This document shows, piece after piece, positions 8,352-18,973 of a stretch of DNA of 64,000 nt. Position 1 is the stretch's first letter; each line of letters starts with the position of its first letter. This DNA comes from Alphaproteobacteria bacterium (GTDB taxonomy: Bacteria > Pseudomonadota > Alphaproteobacteria > Thalassobaculales > Thalassobaculaceae), in assembly GCA_024742275.1 (NCBI GenBank), contig JANSYS010000003.1, forward strand, positions 186,001-250,000. Direction: 5' to 3'. The notes under the pieces were generated by a model. It saw only the letters and a list, made by a program, of their open reading frames with translations, was not told where the DNA came from and made no database searches. A program made the position numbers and the translations under genes.

Positions 8352-10067
8352 TCAGCCCCCCGACAGGGTGGCTAGGGCACGGGACTGAAGCACCCGGACG
8401 GCAGCGTTCACCGCGATCCGCGCCTTGGCCTCGGCGATCCAGGGAGCGGCGACCGTCGCCGGGTCGCCGTCCAGGGCCGAGAGAGCCTCGACCGCCGCCG
8501 GCAGATCGCCGGCATTGGCTGCCGCTTCCGCCCGATTGACGATAGCGTCGATCGCGTCTCCGTCATCGGTTTCGGTACGACGGAGGGTCACGAGCGCCGC
8601 AATCCGGGTCAGCGCCGTTCCGACGACACCGTCATCGGCACCGACGATCGACGCGTCGATCGCCGACGCGGCCACCCCCGGCAAGCGCACCCGCAGATCC
8701 GCAACCGAGGCGACACCGGCCGCATGGGCCCGGAGCGTTGCGAGGGCGTCGTCCACCTCGGGCTGGTCGAGGGCGGCGGCCTCAACCGCGTCGAGCTCCG
8801 CCGAGAACCCACCCGAATGAGTGCTCGTCGCCGCCAGCAAGTTGGTGGCGAGCAGAAAGGCGCCGGCCTTCTCCTGAACGTTGCGCCCCTGGGACAGACG
8901 GTCGGCCAGATCCTGCTGCGCCGCCGCCAGCGCTTCGATCCGCGCCCCGAGGTCCGCTGTCCCGTCCCGGTCCGCCTGCGCCACCGCATCAAGGCGGTCG
9001 GACACGGATGTCAGGTCCTGGCGGGTGACCGCCGGCGCATTCTCCACGGCCGATAGACGTGCGTCGAGATCGGACAGACGGTCGGACAGCGCCGCCGCCG
9101 CCTCCGACACGCCATCTGTATCGTCGGCATTTCCGAGACCTTGGCGGACAATCGCCATTTCGTCGTTCAGGGCCGTCAGCTTGCTTTCCAGCGCCGCGAC
9201 CCTGTCGGCAAGAACGGTGGCGGCCGCGTCCGGAGCACTGCCGGACGCCGCGGGACCGCTCGCAATTCTGCCGATCTCGGCTTCGGCGGCGGCGACCCGC
9301 TCAACCAGCGCTTCGAATGCCTCCACACTCACCCCGGATACCGGTGGTTCGGTTTCCTGTGCCTGGGCCGGGGCAGCTTGAACCGGGCCGGCTTGAACCG
9401 GGGCGGTTGGGACCGGTGCAGCTTGAGTCGTTTCGGTCTGGGCTGTCTCCGACTGGGCGGACGCGGTCTTTCCGCCATCCGGCGCCGACTCGCCTTGCGC
9501 CGTCGCCGGGGACTGTGCGTCGGTTGCTGCCGGTACTTCCGGCAGGGAAAGGCCGACCATCCGGGCATACGGCTCGGCCTGATCGCGCCACTGCGGATAG
9601 GTCGCATAGCCCGCGCCCGCGACCAGGACGACCAGGATCAGGAACACGACCAGCCGTCCGGCACCGCCGCTCTTGGTCTTGCTTGCCTCGGACGAACCGC
9701 CGTCCCCCCCTGAAGAGCCGGACCGGCCGGTCGAGGTGTCGGCTTCAGCGGAGGCGGTCGTCGTCGACCACGGGCTGGCGGGCGCAGCGTCGGAGGAGGG
9801 CTCGGAGAGTGTGTCCCGCCCTTCACCCCCTTCGAGATGATCGGACGCGCTTTGTCCGCTCGTGCCGTCGGCCGAGGCGGTCGCGCCGTCGTCCGTACCC
9901 GCCGCGACGGAATCGATCGCCTCGGATCCGGTCACGCTGTCGCCGGTCTCTTGACCACCGCTCTCCGGAACACCGCTCTCCGGAACACCGCTCTCGGGGA
10001 CACCGGTCTTGTTGGCGTCAGGGTCATCGACGCCGGTCTCGTTCCCGTCTTTCGGCGACACCGCCAT
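8352..10067 (-). CDS. Alphaproteobacterial mitofilin (Mic60-like) inner-membrane protein
   Basis: 571 residues. An acidic, Ser/Gly/Thr-rich cytoplasmic N-terminus (about 1-130) includes three PESGV-type pentapeptide repeats. One transmembrane helix follows (LVVFLILVVLVAGAGYATY, about 139-157), then a Pro/Ala/Gln-rich stretch, a long coiled coil (about 245-400) and a C-terminal helical mitofilin domain with WIAEAKARIAVNAAVRVLQ. Mitofilin homologues in this position between hemD and hemY are known from alphaproteobacteria and are linked to membrane curvature and contact sites. It lies 3 bases after hemD, so it is probably translated with the haem genes. Confidence 0.85.
   Translation of the reverse strand: MAVSPKDGNETGVDDPDANKTGVPESGVPESGVPESGGQETGDSVTGSEAIDSVAAGTDDGATASADGTSGQSASDHLEGGEGRDTLSEPSSDAAPASPWSTTTASAEADTSTGRSGSSGGDGGSSEASKTKSGGAGRLVVFLILVVLVAGAGYATYPQWRDQAEPYARMVGLSLPEVPAATDAQSPATAQGESAPDGGKTASAQSETAQTETTQAAPVPTAPVQAGPVQAAPAQAQETEPPVSGVSVEAFEALVERVAAAEAEIGRIASGPAASGSAPDAAATVLADRVAALESKLTALNDEMAIVRQGLGNADDTDGVSEAAAALSDRLSDLDARLSAVENAPAVTRQDLTSVSDRLDAVAQADRDGTADLGARIEALAAAQQDLADRLSQGRNVQEKAGAFLLATNLLAATSTHSGGFSAELDAVEAAALDQPEVDDALATLRAHAAGVASVADLRVRLPGVAASAIDASIVGADDGVVGTALTRIAALVTLRRTETDDGDAIDAIVNRAEAAANAGDLPAAVEALSALDGDPATVAAPWIAEAKARIAVNAAVRVLQSRALATLSGG
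9960..10004. repeat. Three 15-bp tandem repeats in the mitofilin gene
   Basis: Units begin at 9960, 9975 and 9990 (GCTCTCCGGAACACC, with three changes in the third). They encode the PESGV pentapeptides of the disordered N-terminus. The reading frame is kept by the 15-bp period. Confidence 0.85.
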
Positions 10068-10070
10068 GGA

Positions 10071-10871
10071 TCAATCCTCACTTCGCCTTGCCATCGGAGC
10101 CGCTTCGTTCCGCCCCTGCAACAGCGTGGACACCAGGGCGGACTTCGTCGGACCATCCGCAACATGTATGGCTCGCCACGCAAGTTTCGAGGCTGCCCGT
10201 GCGATCGCATCGCTCATGCAGTAGGCCGCGACCCGTCCGCACGCGGCCTCCAGTCCAGCCTGTTGAACGAGCCTAGCAAACGCCTCGGCGCTGCGGGGAG
10301 AGAAAAACAGAACCCCGTCGACCGTCTGGTGCCGCAGGGCGAAATCGACCGCCGTCGGCAGCGCCTCGGCCTGCACGGTCCGATACGCGATACGCCGCTC
10401 CACCCGAAAGCCGCGGGCGGCGAGGTCGGCGGCCAGATCGGTGCTGACCGCCTCGCCGCTGACCCAGACCAGGGGACCAGCGGTCGGTCGGCAGCGATGC
10501 ACGGCGTGTTCGACGAGGCCGGTCGCGTCGCCGGATGCCGTCGAGACCCTGGAAAAGCCGGCTGCCCGCGCGGCGGCGGCCGTGGCGTCTCCGACAGCCA
10601 GCACCGGCAGATCGCGTCGCTCCGTGAGGCGGGCCGCACCCTCCGCGCCGTTGGCGCTGGTCAGCAGGATCGCTTGCGCCGGATCGGGAAACGGCGCCGG
10701 TGGCGGTACCGCCTCGACGCGCAGCATTGGCGCAGACAGCGCCTCGATCCCATGGACCGCCAGATCGGCCGCCAGATCCGCCGAGGCTTCGGACGGGCGA
10801 GTGACCACGACCCGCCGGAGGAGCCGCCCCTCCTTGGTCCGCCCCTTCTGGCTGCAAGACCCGGATCCCAC
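10071..10871 (-). CDS. hemD: Uroporphyrinogen-III synthase
   Basis: Closes hydroxymethylbilane to uroporphyrinogen III in tetrapyrrole synthesis. Two alternating lobes are visible: VVVTRPSEAS at the start with ILLTSANGAEG, and later VDGVLFFSPRSAEAF and YCMSDAIARAA near the end. These are the family's weak but typical signatures. The protein is 266 residues if the GTG at 10871 is used, which lies 14 bases after the hemC stop. The homology begins at LLRRVVVTRP about 16 residues later, where no better start is seen. It is the second gene of the haem operon. Confidence 0.88.
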   Translation of the reverse strand: MGSGSCSQKGRTKEGRLLRRVVVTRPSEASADLAADLAVHGIEALSAPMLRVEAVPPPAPFPDPAQAILLTSANGAEGAARLTERRDLPVLAVGDATAAAARAAGFSRVSTASGDATGLVEHAVHRCRPTAGPLVWVSGEAVSTDLAADLAARGFRVERRIAYRTVQAEALPTAVDFALRHQTVDGVLFFSPRSAEAFARLVQQAGLEAACGRVAAYCMSDAIARAASKLAWRAIHVADGPTKSALVSTLLQGRNEAAPMARRSED

Positions 10872-10885
10872 GGCGGTTCCGGCGG

Positions 10886-11824
10886 TCAGGCCAGAAAATC
10901 GCGCCCGCAGCGCGACAGGATGTCCTCGCCCACGCCGCGGCCGAGCGCCTCGGCGTCGCCGACATCCGCGGTGGCCGACCCGGCATGGCTCTGGCTCCCG
11001 TCAAGCGACAGGACGAGGCCATCCAGGGTGAGCCGGTCGCCGTCGAGCACGGCATGGCCCGAGATCGGGGTCCGGCAGGAACCGTCCAACGCCGACAGCA
11101 TCGCCCGCTCCGCCGTGACCCGGACGCGGCTCGGCGTATGGTCGAGCGCGCTGAGCCACCGGGCGATATCGGCGTCGCGGGACCCGCCGTTGCCGTCCCG
11201 GCATTGCACGGCGATCGCGCCCTGGCTCACCGGCGGCGGGAACGCGTCCGTTTCCATGACGCGGGTGATGGCATGCTCCATCTCCAGGCGCTTCAGGCCA
11301 CAGACGGCGAGGAACGTGGCGTCCGCCTCGCCGTCATGCAGCTTGCGCAGGCGGGTATCCACATTGCCGCGGAACATCACCACCTGCAGATCCGGGCGGC
11401 GGTTCAGCACCAGGGCGGCGCGGCGCACGGATGCGGTGCCGATCCGCGCGCCCTGGGGCAACGCCTCGAAACTGTCGGCCTTGGGGGAGATGAAGGCATC
11501 GCGAGGATCCTCGCGCGGCAGGACGGCTGCGAGAATCGTGCCATCGGCGATCGTCGTCTCCATGTCTTTCATGGAATGTACGGCGGCGTCGATGGCGCCG
11601 GACAGGAGTTCGGCCTCCACCTCTTTGATGAACAGCCCCTTGCCGCCCAGCTCGGCGAGCGGTCGGTCACGGACCACGTCGCCGGTCGTCTTGACCGTCC
11701 GGATGTCGATGGCCCCCTCGTCCCGCAATTCCGGCCAGGCGGCCATCAGGCGCTCCCGGGTCTCGCGGGTCTGGGCCAGGGCCAGCGCCGATCCGCGCGA
11801 ACCCAGGATGATCTTGGCGGTCAT
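10886..11824 (-). CDS. hemC: Porphobilinogen deaminase (hydroxymethylbilane synthase)
   Basis: Joins four porphobilinogens into hydroxymethylbilane. It is 312 residues, the usual length. Motifs are [13 protein letters not shown] at the start, [13 protein letters not shown], an Arg pair in [19 protein letters not shown] and [11 protein letters not shown], whose Cys holds the dipyrromethane cofactor. The start at 11824 ([12 protein letters not shown]) agrees with the family. It is the first gene of hemC-hemD-mitofilin-hemY and is divergent from tsaD across a 155-bp gap with tandem repeats. Confidence 0.95.
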   Translation of the reverse strand: MTAKIILGSRGSALALAQTRETRERLMAAWPELRDEGAIDIRTVKTTGDVVRDRPLAELGGKGLFIKEVEAELLSGAIDAAVHSMKDMETTIADGTILAAVLPREDPRDAFISPKADSFEALPQGARIGTASVRRAALVLNRRPDLQVVMFRGNVDTRLRKLHDGEADATFLAVCGLKRLEMEHAITRVMETDAFPPPVSQGAIAVQCRDGNGGSRDADIARWLSALDHTPSRVRVTAERAMLSALDGSCRTPISGHAVLDGDRLTLDGLVLSLDGSQSHAGSATADVGDAEALGRGVGEDILSRCGRDFLA

Positions 11825-11863
11825 GGATGCCTCTTCGTCGACTGCATGGTGCGCGTATCCTCC

Positions 11864-11931
11864 TGCGGCCCATATCACTCTGCGGCCCATATCACTTTGC
11901 GGGCCATATCACCTTGCGGGCCGTGTCTTCG
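11864..11931. repeat. 17-bp tandem repeat, four imperfect copies, in the hemC-tsaD gap
   Basis: Copies start at 11864, 11881, 11898 and 11915. Copies 1 and 2 differ by one base (TGCGGCCCATATCACTC/T); copy 3 differs from copy 2 by two or three bases and copy 4 is decayed. They fill most of the divergent promoter region, with copy 1 only 40 bp from the hemC start. Confidence 0.85.
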
Positions 11932-11979
11932 GCTCGGGTTTCGTGTAGACGGTGGCACGATCGATGGGGAGACCGCGCC

Positions 11980-13053
11980 GTGCCTTCCGGCCCGACTTGC
12001 ATTCTAGGCATAGAAACCAGTTGCGATGAAACCGCCGCGGCGGTGGTCGACTCGGATCGGCGGATTCTGTCCAATGTGGTTCTCAGTCAGCTGGAGGATC
12101 ACCGCGTCTACGGCGGCGTGGTACCCGAGATCGCGGCCCGCGCCCATCTCGACCATCTCGACGCGATCGTCGACCGGGCCGTCACAGAGGCCGGGATCGG
12201 TTTCGACGCGCTGGCGGGCGTCGCGGCGACGGCGGGACCGGGACTCATCGGCGGCGTGCTTGTCGGCGCCACCCTGGCGAAGGCCGTCGCCTGCGCCCAC
12301 GGCAAGCCGTTCCTTGCGATCAACCACCTGGAAGGCCACGCCCTGACCGCCCGGCTGACCGACGGCATCGACTTTCCCTATCTGCTCCTGCTGGTCTCCG
12401 GCGGTCATTGCCAACTCCTGCAGGTCGAGGGCGTGGGACGCTACCGCCGGCTCGGCACGACGATCGACGATGCGGTCGGCGAGGCGTTCGACAAGACGGC
12501 CAAGCTTCTGGGACTCGGCTACCCCGGCGGGCCGGCGGTCGAGCGGGCGGCGGCCGGGGGCGACCCCGACGCGGTCGCCTTGCCCCGGCCCATGGTCGGC
12601 AAACCCGGCTGCGACTTCTCGTTCTCCGGCCTGAAGACCGCGGTGCGCCGTCGCGTCGAGGAGGCGGGAGACGCCCTGGACGCGGAGCGGCTCGCCAACA
12701 TCGCGGCGGCGTTCCAGCGCGCGGTGGCCGCCTCCCTGGTGGATCGCACCCGACGCGCGGTCGACCTGCTGGAGCAGGAGGGCATCGTCGGACGGCCGCT
12801 GGTGGTCGCCGGTGGGGTGGCCGCAAACGGCGCCGTCCGCGCCGCGCTGGCCGAGTTGGCCGGAGCGCGCGGAATGCAGTTCGTCGCGCCGCCGCTGGCG
12901 CTGTGCGGCGACAACGGCGCGATGATCGCCTGGGCGGGCCAGGAGCGCCTGGCGCTGGGCCTCGTCGACGGCCTGGACTTCCGTCCGCGGCCGAGATGGC
13001 CCCTGGATCCCGACGCCGCCCCCTCGATCGGCGCGGGCCGGGTGAAAGCGTAG
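11980..13053 (+). CDS. tsaD: tRNA N6-adenosine threonylcarbamoyltransferase TsaD
   Basis: Transfers the threonylcarbamoyl group to A37 of ANN-decoding tRNAs, with TsaB and TsaE. The protein is 357 residues. It has [14 protein letters not shown] at the N-terminus, the metal motif [68 protein letters not shown] and [12 protein letters not shown]. The start is GTG 11980, with GGGGAGA 8 bases upstream; nothing earlier in frame resembles the family. The partner tsaB is 26 kb away on the other strand. Confidence 0.95.
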   Translation: MPSGPTCILGIETSCDETAAAVVDSDRRILSNVVLSQLEDHRVYGGVVPEIAARAHLDHLDAIVDRAVTEAGIGFDALAGVAATAGPGLIGGVLVGATLAKAVACAHGKPFLAINHLEGHALTARLTDGIDFPYLLLLVSGGHCQLLQVEGVGRYRRLGTTIDDAVGEAFDKTAKLLGLGYPGGPAVERAAAGGDPDAVALPRPMVGKPGCDFSFSGLKTAVRRRVEEAGDALDAERLANIAAAFQRAVAASLVDRTRRAVDLLEQEGIVGRPLVVAGGVAANGAVRAALAELAGARGMQFVAPPLALCGDNGAMIAWAGQERLALGLVDGLDFRPRPRWPLDPDAAPSIGAGRVKA

Positions 13054-13059
13054 GGCAAC

Positions 13060-13090
13060 GGCGCACCCTCCCATACTCCAGGGGTGCGCC
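13060..13090 (+). terminator. Stem-loop after tsaD
   Basis: A perfect 9-bp stem, GGCGCACCC/GGGTGCGCC, with a 13-base loop, 6 bases after the tsaD stop. No T-run follows, so it may be a processing or weak termination hairpin. Confidence 0.4.
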
Positions 13091-13148
13091 ATCGGGCATT
13101 CTCGGGCTAAAACCTGCGAGCATCATCGAGACGGGAGGCATCGACCCC

Positions 13149-13568
13149 ATGGCTTACTGGCTGTTCAAATCCGAACCCGGCACCTGGTCCTGGGACGATC
13201 AGGTGAAGAAGGGCGACGTCGGCGAAGGCTGGGACGGGGTGCGCAACTACCAGGCGTCGAACAACATGAAGGCCATGAAGGTCGGCGATCTCGGTTTCTT
13301 CTACCACTCGGTCAACGAGAAGCAGATCGTCGGCATCGTCGAGGTGATCGAAGAGTACCATCCGGATCCGACCGACAAATCAGAGCGTTTCGGTATGGTA
13401 ACGGTCAAGGCCGTGAAGGCCGTGACGAAGCCGGTCACCCTGGCCGACATCAAGGGCGAACCCTCGCTGGAGGATTTCGCCCTTGTCCGGCAGTCCCGGC
13501 TTTCGGTGGTTCCGGTCACCGATGCCCAGTGGCGGCAGATTCTGTCGATGGCCGAGACGGCCCTCTAG
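13149..13568 (+). CDS. EVE domain-containing protein
   Basis: 139 residues, a single EVE (PUA-like) domain. The N-terminus MAYWLFKSEPGTWSWDD is diagnostic, followed by WDGVRNYQASNN, GFFYHSV and a C-terminal LVRQSRLSVVPV. EVE domains bind modified bases in RNA or DNA through an aromatic cage. The cellular target is unknown. It follows tsaD by 95 bases and overlaps the CoA lyase gene tail to tail by 4 bases. Confidence 0.92.
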   Translation: MAYWLFKSEPGTWSWDDQVKKGDVGEGWDGVRNYQASNNMKAMKVGDLGFFYHSVNEKQIVGIVEVIEEYHPDPTDKSERFGMVTVKAVKAVTKPVTLADIKGEPSLEDFALVRQSRLSVVPVTDAQWRQILSMAETAL

Positions 13569-14455
13569 TCGCGCCGGGCCGAGGCCTCCAGCTCGGCGAT
13601 CATGTCCGCCATGTCGACCAGTCGTTGCGCCTCCGCAACGTGAAGACCTTCCACCAGCTTGCCGTCCACCTGGAGCACGCCCCGGCCCTCGGCCAGGGCA
13701 ACGGCGTGTGCCTCCGCGATTCTGCGGGCCCAGGCGATGTCCTTCGGCTGGGGGGAGAAGGCGTCGTTGGCCGCGGCTATGGTCTTCGGATGGATCAGGG
13801 TCTTGCCGTCGAACCCTAGCTCCACCCCCTGCCGGCACACGGCGGCAAACCCGGCATCGTCGTTCAGATCGGCATGAACCCCGTCGAGGATCGCCAACCC
13901 GTAGGCCCGCGCCGCCAGGATGCAGAGGCCGAAGGAGGTCATCATCGGCAGCCGGTCCGGCGTGTGCAGGCAGTGCAGGTCCTTGGCCAGGTCGTTGGTG
14001 CCGAGCATGAGGCCCGCCATCCGCGGCGTCGAGGCGGCGATCTCCTGCGCCGCCAGCACGCCGCGCGGGGTCTCGATCATGCACCACAGGCCCATCGCTT
14101 CAGGGGCACCGTTGCGCACCAGCAACGACTCCGCCTGACGCACCGTCCCGCCGCCCTCGACCTTGGCCAGGACGACGCCGTCGGCCGGTTGGGAGGCGGC
14201 GAACAGCAGATCGTCGTGGCCCCAGGGCGTATCGAGGCCGTTGACCCGGATCAGGATCTCCCGGCGACCGTAGCCGCCGGCTGCCAGGGCCTCGGCGATG
14301 GCATCGCGCGCGGCCTGCTTGGCCTCGGGCGCCACCGCGTCCTCCAGATCCATAACGATGGCGTCGCAAGCCAGGGAACGGCCCTTGTCGAGGGCACGCG
14401 GATTGGAACCGGGCATGTAAAGGACGGAGCGGCGAGGGCGGGTGACGGCGGCCAT
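13565..14455 (-). CDS. CoA ester lyase (CitE/malyl-CoA lyase-like, HpcH/HpaI superfamily)
   Basis: A 296-residue TIM-barrel lyase that probably cleaves or forms a 3-hydroxyacyl-CoA such as malyl-CoA or citramalyl-CoA. Motifs are RSVLYMPGSNPRALDK, IVMDLEDAV (metal Asp/Glu), ILIRVNG, CMIETPRGVL (metal Glu), LMLGTNDLAKDL and GKTLIHPKTI. The start at 14455 fits the family. It is transcribed alone, divergent from pdxY. Sequence does not tell malyl-CoA lyase from citramalyl-CoA lyase. Confidence 0.88.
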   Translation of the reverse strand: MAAVTRPRRSVLYMPGSNPRALDKGRSLACDAIVMDLEDAVAPEAKQAARDAIAEALAAGGYGRREILIRVNGLDTPWGHDDLLFAASQPADGVVLAKVEGGGTVRQAESLLVRNGAPEAMGLWCMIETPRGVLAAQEIAASTPRMAGLMLGTNDLAKDLHCLHTPDRLPMMTSFGLCILAARAYGLAILDGVHADLNDDAGFAAVCRQGVELGFDGKTLIHPKTIAAANDAFSPQPKDIAWARRIAEAHAVALAEGRGVLQVDGKLVEGLHVAEAQRLVDMADMIAELEASARRD

Positions 14456-14601
14456 GGACGGAAATCCGGTCGGTTGACGGGATCGCGAGGTTAGCGAGCC
14501 CGGCCAGTCCCGACAACCGACGGCCCGGACGACGCGCGGTCTCGACAACGCATCGGATTTGTCCCGCTGACGGCGGCGGTCGAACCGGGTATGAGGAGGC
14601 C

Positions 14602-15435
14602 ATGCCTGTCCTCGCCCTCTCCTCCCATGTCGCCGTCGGCCATGTCGGCAACGCCGCCGCCGTCCCCGCACTGGAACGGCGCGGACACGAGGTCTGGCGA
14701 GTCGACACGGTCAGCTTCTCGAACCACCCGGGCCACCACAAGTTCGCCGGCAAGGTCCGCGAAGGCCACGAGATCGCCGACCTGCTCCACGGCATCGCCC
14801 GGCATACGGGCTGGGTCGGCGTGGACGGGATCTATTCCGGCTATCTCGGTACGCCGGAGACCGGCCGCGCCTTCGCGGAGATGCTGGACGCGATAGAAGA
14901 GTCGAGCCCTGGGGCCGCCTACCTGTGCGATCCGGTCATCGGCGACCACGGACGGGTGTTCGTGCGCGACGGGATCGAGAATGTGTTCCGGGACCGGCTG
15001 GTGCCGCGGGCGACGATCATCACACCGAACGCGTTCGAACTGGCGCGGCTGTCCGGCCATCGGGTCGAGACGGTGGCAGATGCCCATGACGCCGCCGTGA
15101 CCCTTTTGGAATGGGGGCCGCAGGTGGTTGTGGCCACCGGCGTACCGGACGGCGAGCACCTGGCCATCCTCGCCGTCACGGCGGAGGAGAACTGGGTCGC
15201 CCGGTCGCCCTGGCACGACCGGCCGTTTTTCGGGACCGGGGACCTGTTCTCCGGGCTGTTCCTGTCGCACTGGCTGGAGCACCGCAGCGCCGCTCCGGCC
15301 CTGGCCCGGGCCGTGGCCGGTCTGGAAGTGGTGACGGCGGCGACCAAGGCGGCGGGCTCGGTCGACCTGGTTCTCATTGCCCATCTGGATGCCATCGTCG
15401 GCGCGCCGCCGGCGCAGGTCTCCCCGCTGAAGTAA
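14602..15435 (+). CDS. pdxY: Pyridoxal kinase PdxY
   Basis: Phosphorylates pyridoxal to PLP in the salvage pathway. The protein is 277 residues of the ribokinase fold. It has LALSSHVAVGHVGNAAA at the start, DTVSFSNHPGH, GYLG, CDPVIGD, TPNAFELARL and the anion-hole/catalytic GTGDLFSGLFL near the C-terminus. The first ATG matches the family. It is monocistronic and converges on the glycerophosphodiesterase, with a small hairpin between. Confidence 0.92.
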   Translation: MPVLALSSHVAVGHVGNAAAVPALERRGHEVWRVDTVSFSNHPGHHKFAGKVREGHEIADLLHGIARHTGWVGVDGIYSGYLGTPETGRAFAEMLDAIEESSPGAAYLCDPVIGDHGRVFVRDGIENVFRDRLVPRATIITPNAFELARLSGHRVETVADAHDAAVTLLEWGPQVVVATGVPDGEHLAILAVTAEENWVARSPWHDRPFFGTGDLFSGLFLSHWLEHRSAAPALARAVAGLEVVTAATKAAGSVDLVLIAHLDAIVGAPPAQVSPLK

Positions 15436-15449
15436 CGGCGAGCTCGCCG
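15436..15449. terminator. Short hairpin between convergent pdxY and phosphodiesterase genes
   Basis: CGGCG-AGCT-CGCCG, a 5-bp GC stem with a 4-base loop in the 16-base convergent gap. It has no T-run on either strand, so any termination would be weak. Confidence 0.3.
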
Positions 15450-15451
15450 GA

Positions 15452-16192
15452 CTAGAGGCCGAGGAGGGCCGGCGGATCGTCGGTGACGATGCCGGCGACA
15501 CCCCAACCATAAAGTTCCTTCGCCCGTTGCGGATCGTTAACGGTGTAGGTCAGAGGCACCCATCCGCCGTCGAGAATCGCTGTGACATCCTGCGGGTCAA
15601 GGATATCGCGCGACCCGGGTATCACCGCGTCGACCGCGAGTTCAGTCGCCGCATCGCGCCAGTCCTCGGGGCGGCCGGTCAGCAGCAAGCCGCGGAGGTA
15701 GTCGGGCGCGGCGTCCCGCACCACGGCAAGCGCATCGCGCTCGAAAGATGTGATGATGATCGAGTCGTCGGACCTCCAGCCCTCGGCGGCGAGAACCTCC
15801 AGAACCGCCCTGGCGGTTGCCGGGCCGGTTCCAGAGTCCGGCTTGATTTCGAGGTCCAGGCCGAGCCCCAGCTCGCGGCAGAGCGACAGGCACTGGGCCA
15901 GGGTCGGCACGCTCGCGCCGTCGCCGGCGTCGACCGACGCCAATTCCCTCGAGGTGAGGGCCACCACCGCCCCGGTCCGATTGGTGGTGCGATCGAGAGT
16001 CGCGTCATGCATCAGGACCGGCACCCCGTCGCCCGCGAGCTTGGCGTCGATCTCGATCCAGGGCGCACCGGCCTCCCAGGCGGCCCGGATGGACGGCAAC
16101 GTGTTTTCCGGCGCCAGCGCCTTGGCGCCTCGGTGACCGATCAGACGGGGCGGAACGAAGGAACGGGGGACCATTGCGCGCTCTTGATACAT
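15452..16192 (-). CDS. Glycerophosphodiester phosphodiesterase
   Basis: Hydrolyses glycerophosphodiesters to glycerol-3-phosphate and an alcohol. About 246 residues of the GDPD TIM barrel: IGHRGAK with PENTLPS (catalytic His/Arg and Glu), WIEIDAKLAGDGVPVLMHD (metal Glu/Asp and second His), LDRTTN, LDLEIKP, and YTVNDPQ near the end. There is no signal peptide, so it is cytoplasmic (UgpQ-like). The start may be 16192 or the internal ATG at 16174; neither has a strong ribosome site. Confidence 0.9.
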   Translation of the reverse strand: MYQERAMVPRSFVPPRLIGHRGAKALAPENTLPSIRAAWEAGAPWIEIDAKLAGDGVPVLMHDATLDRTTNRTGAVVALTSRELASVDAGDGASVPTLAQCLSLCRELGLGLDLEIKPDSGTGPATARAVLEVLAAEGWRSDDSIIITSFERDALAVVRDAAPDYLRGLLLTGRPEDWRDAATELAVDAVIPGSRDILDPQDVTAILDGGWVPLTYTVNDPQRAKELYGWGVAGIVTDDPPALLGL

Positions 16193-16304
16193 CTTTCAGT
16201 AGAAGATTGACCGGGTGAATACTCTTTTATTAGTCTGCGCTCCGCCGGATGCCCTGTCGGGCCGTCCGGGATTTCGCCCCTGTCACAGCGTCGGTAGCAC
16301 GGCA

Positions 16305-16796
16305 ATGCTCCACCAGGAATATCTTTCGGCAATCGTCGCCGCGATTGAGATCGTCGGGCTTTCGGTGCGTTGGGGGCCGGTGGCGGACGATATCCAGTTG
16401 CCGGGAATTCGCATCGTCGACGGCGGGCTGACGGTCGACACCGAGCGGCTCCTGTATGCCGGCGATGTCCTGCACGAGGCCGGTCATCTCGCCGTATTGC
16501 CGCCGTCAGAGAGGGCGTCCGTATCCGGCACGCTGCCGTCCGACGGCGCGCAGGAAATGGCTGCGCTGGCTTGGTCCTTCGCCATGGCCCAGCGATTCGA
16601 TCTGCCGCTGGACGTCGTATTCCACGACGGCTTCAAGGCGGGCGGGTCGTCGCTGCGGGAAACCTTCGCCGCCGGACACCTGCTGGGCCAGCCGATGCTG
16701 CAATATTGGGGTATGACACGCCTCGACCCCGACGATCCGGAACGGGCGCACCTTCCGCTCTACCCCGAGATGGGCCTCTGGCTGCGGCCGGCGTGA
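16305..16796 (+). CDS. Hypothetical protein with HExxH motif
   Basis: 163 residues from the ATG at 16305; an in-frame ATG at 16239 or further out would add a stretch that looks non-coding. The recognisable element is VLHEAGHLAV at about residue 52, an HExxH of zinc metallopeptidase type. The C-terminal half (AALAWSFAMAQRFDLPLDVVF, then GHLLGQPMLQYWGM) has no motif I know. ImmA/IrrE or minigluzincin-like proteins are possible relatives, but peptidase activity is not shown. It is a single gene, convergent with pnp. Confidence 0.6.
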   Translation: MLHQEYLSAIVAAIEIVGLSVRWGPVADDIQLPGIRIVDGGLTVDTERLLYAGDVLHEAGHLAVLPPSERASVSGTLPSDGAQEMAALAWSFAMAQRFDLPLDVVFHDGFKAGGSSLRETFAAGHLLGQPMLQYWGMTRLDPDDPERAHLPLYPEMGLWLRPA

Positions 16797-16797
16797 A

Positions 16798-16831
16798 CGA
16801 AAACGGCGCGGCAACCAAAGCTGCCGCGCCG
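16798..16831 (-). terminator. Rho-independent terminator of pnp
   Basis: On the minus strand a perfect 10-bp stem (CGGCGCGGCA/TGCCGCGCCG, 16804-16831) with an 8-base loop is followed by TTTTCG. It lies 25 bases after the pnp stop and ends the whole rimP-pnp block. Confidence 0.85.
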
Positions 16832-16855
16832 CTGAACCGTGGAACTCGGGAATGC

Positions 16856-18973
<2,118 letters not shown>

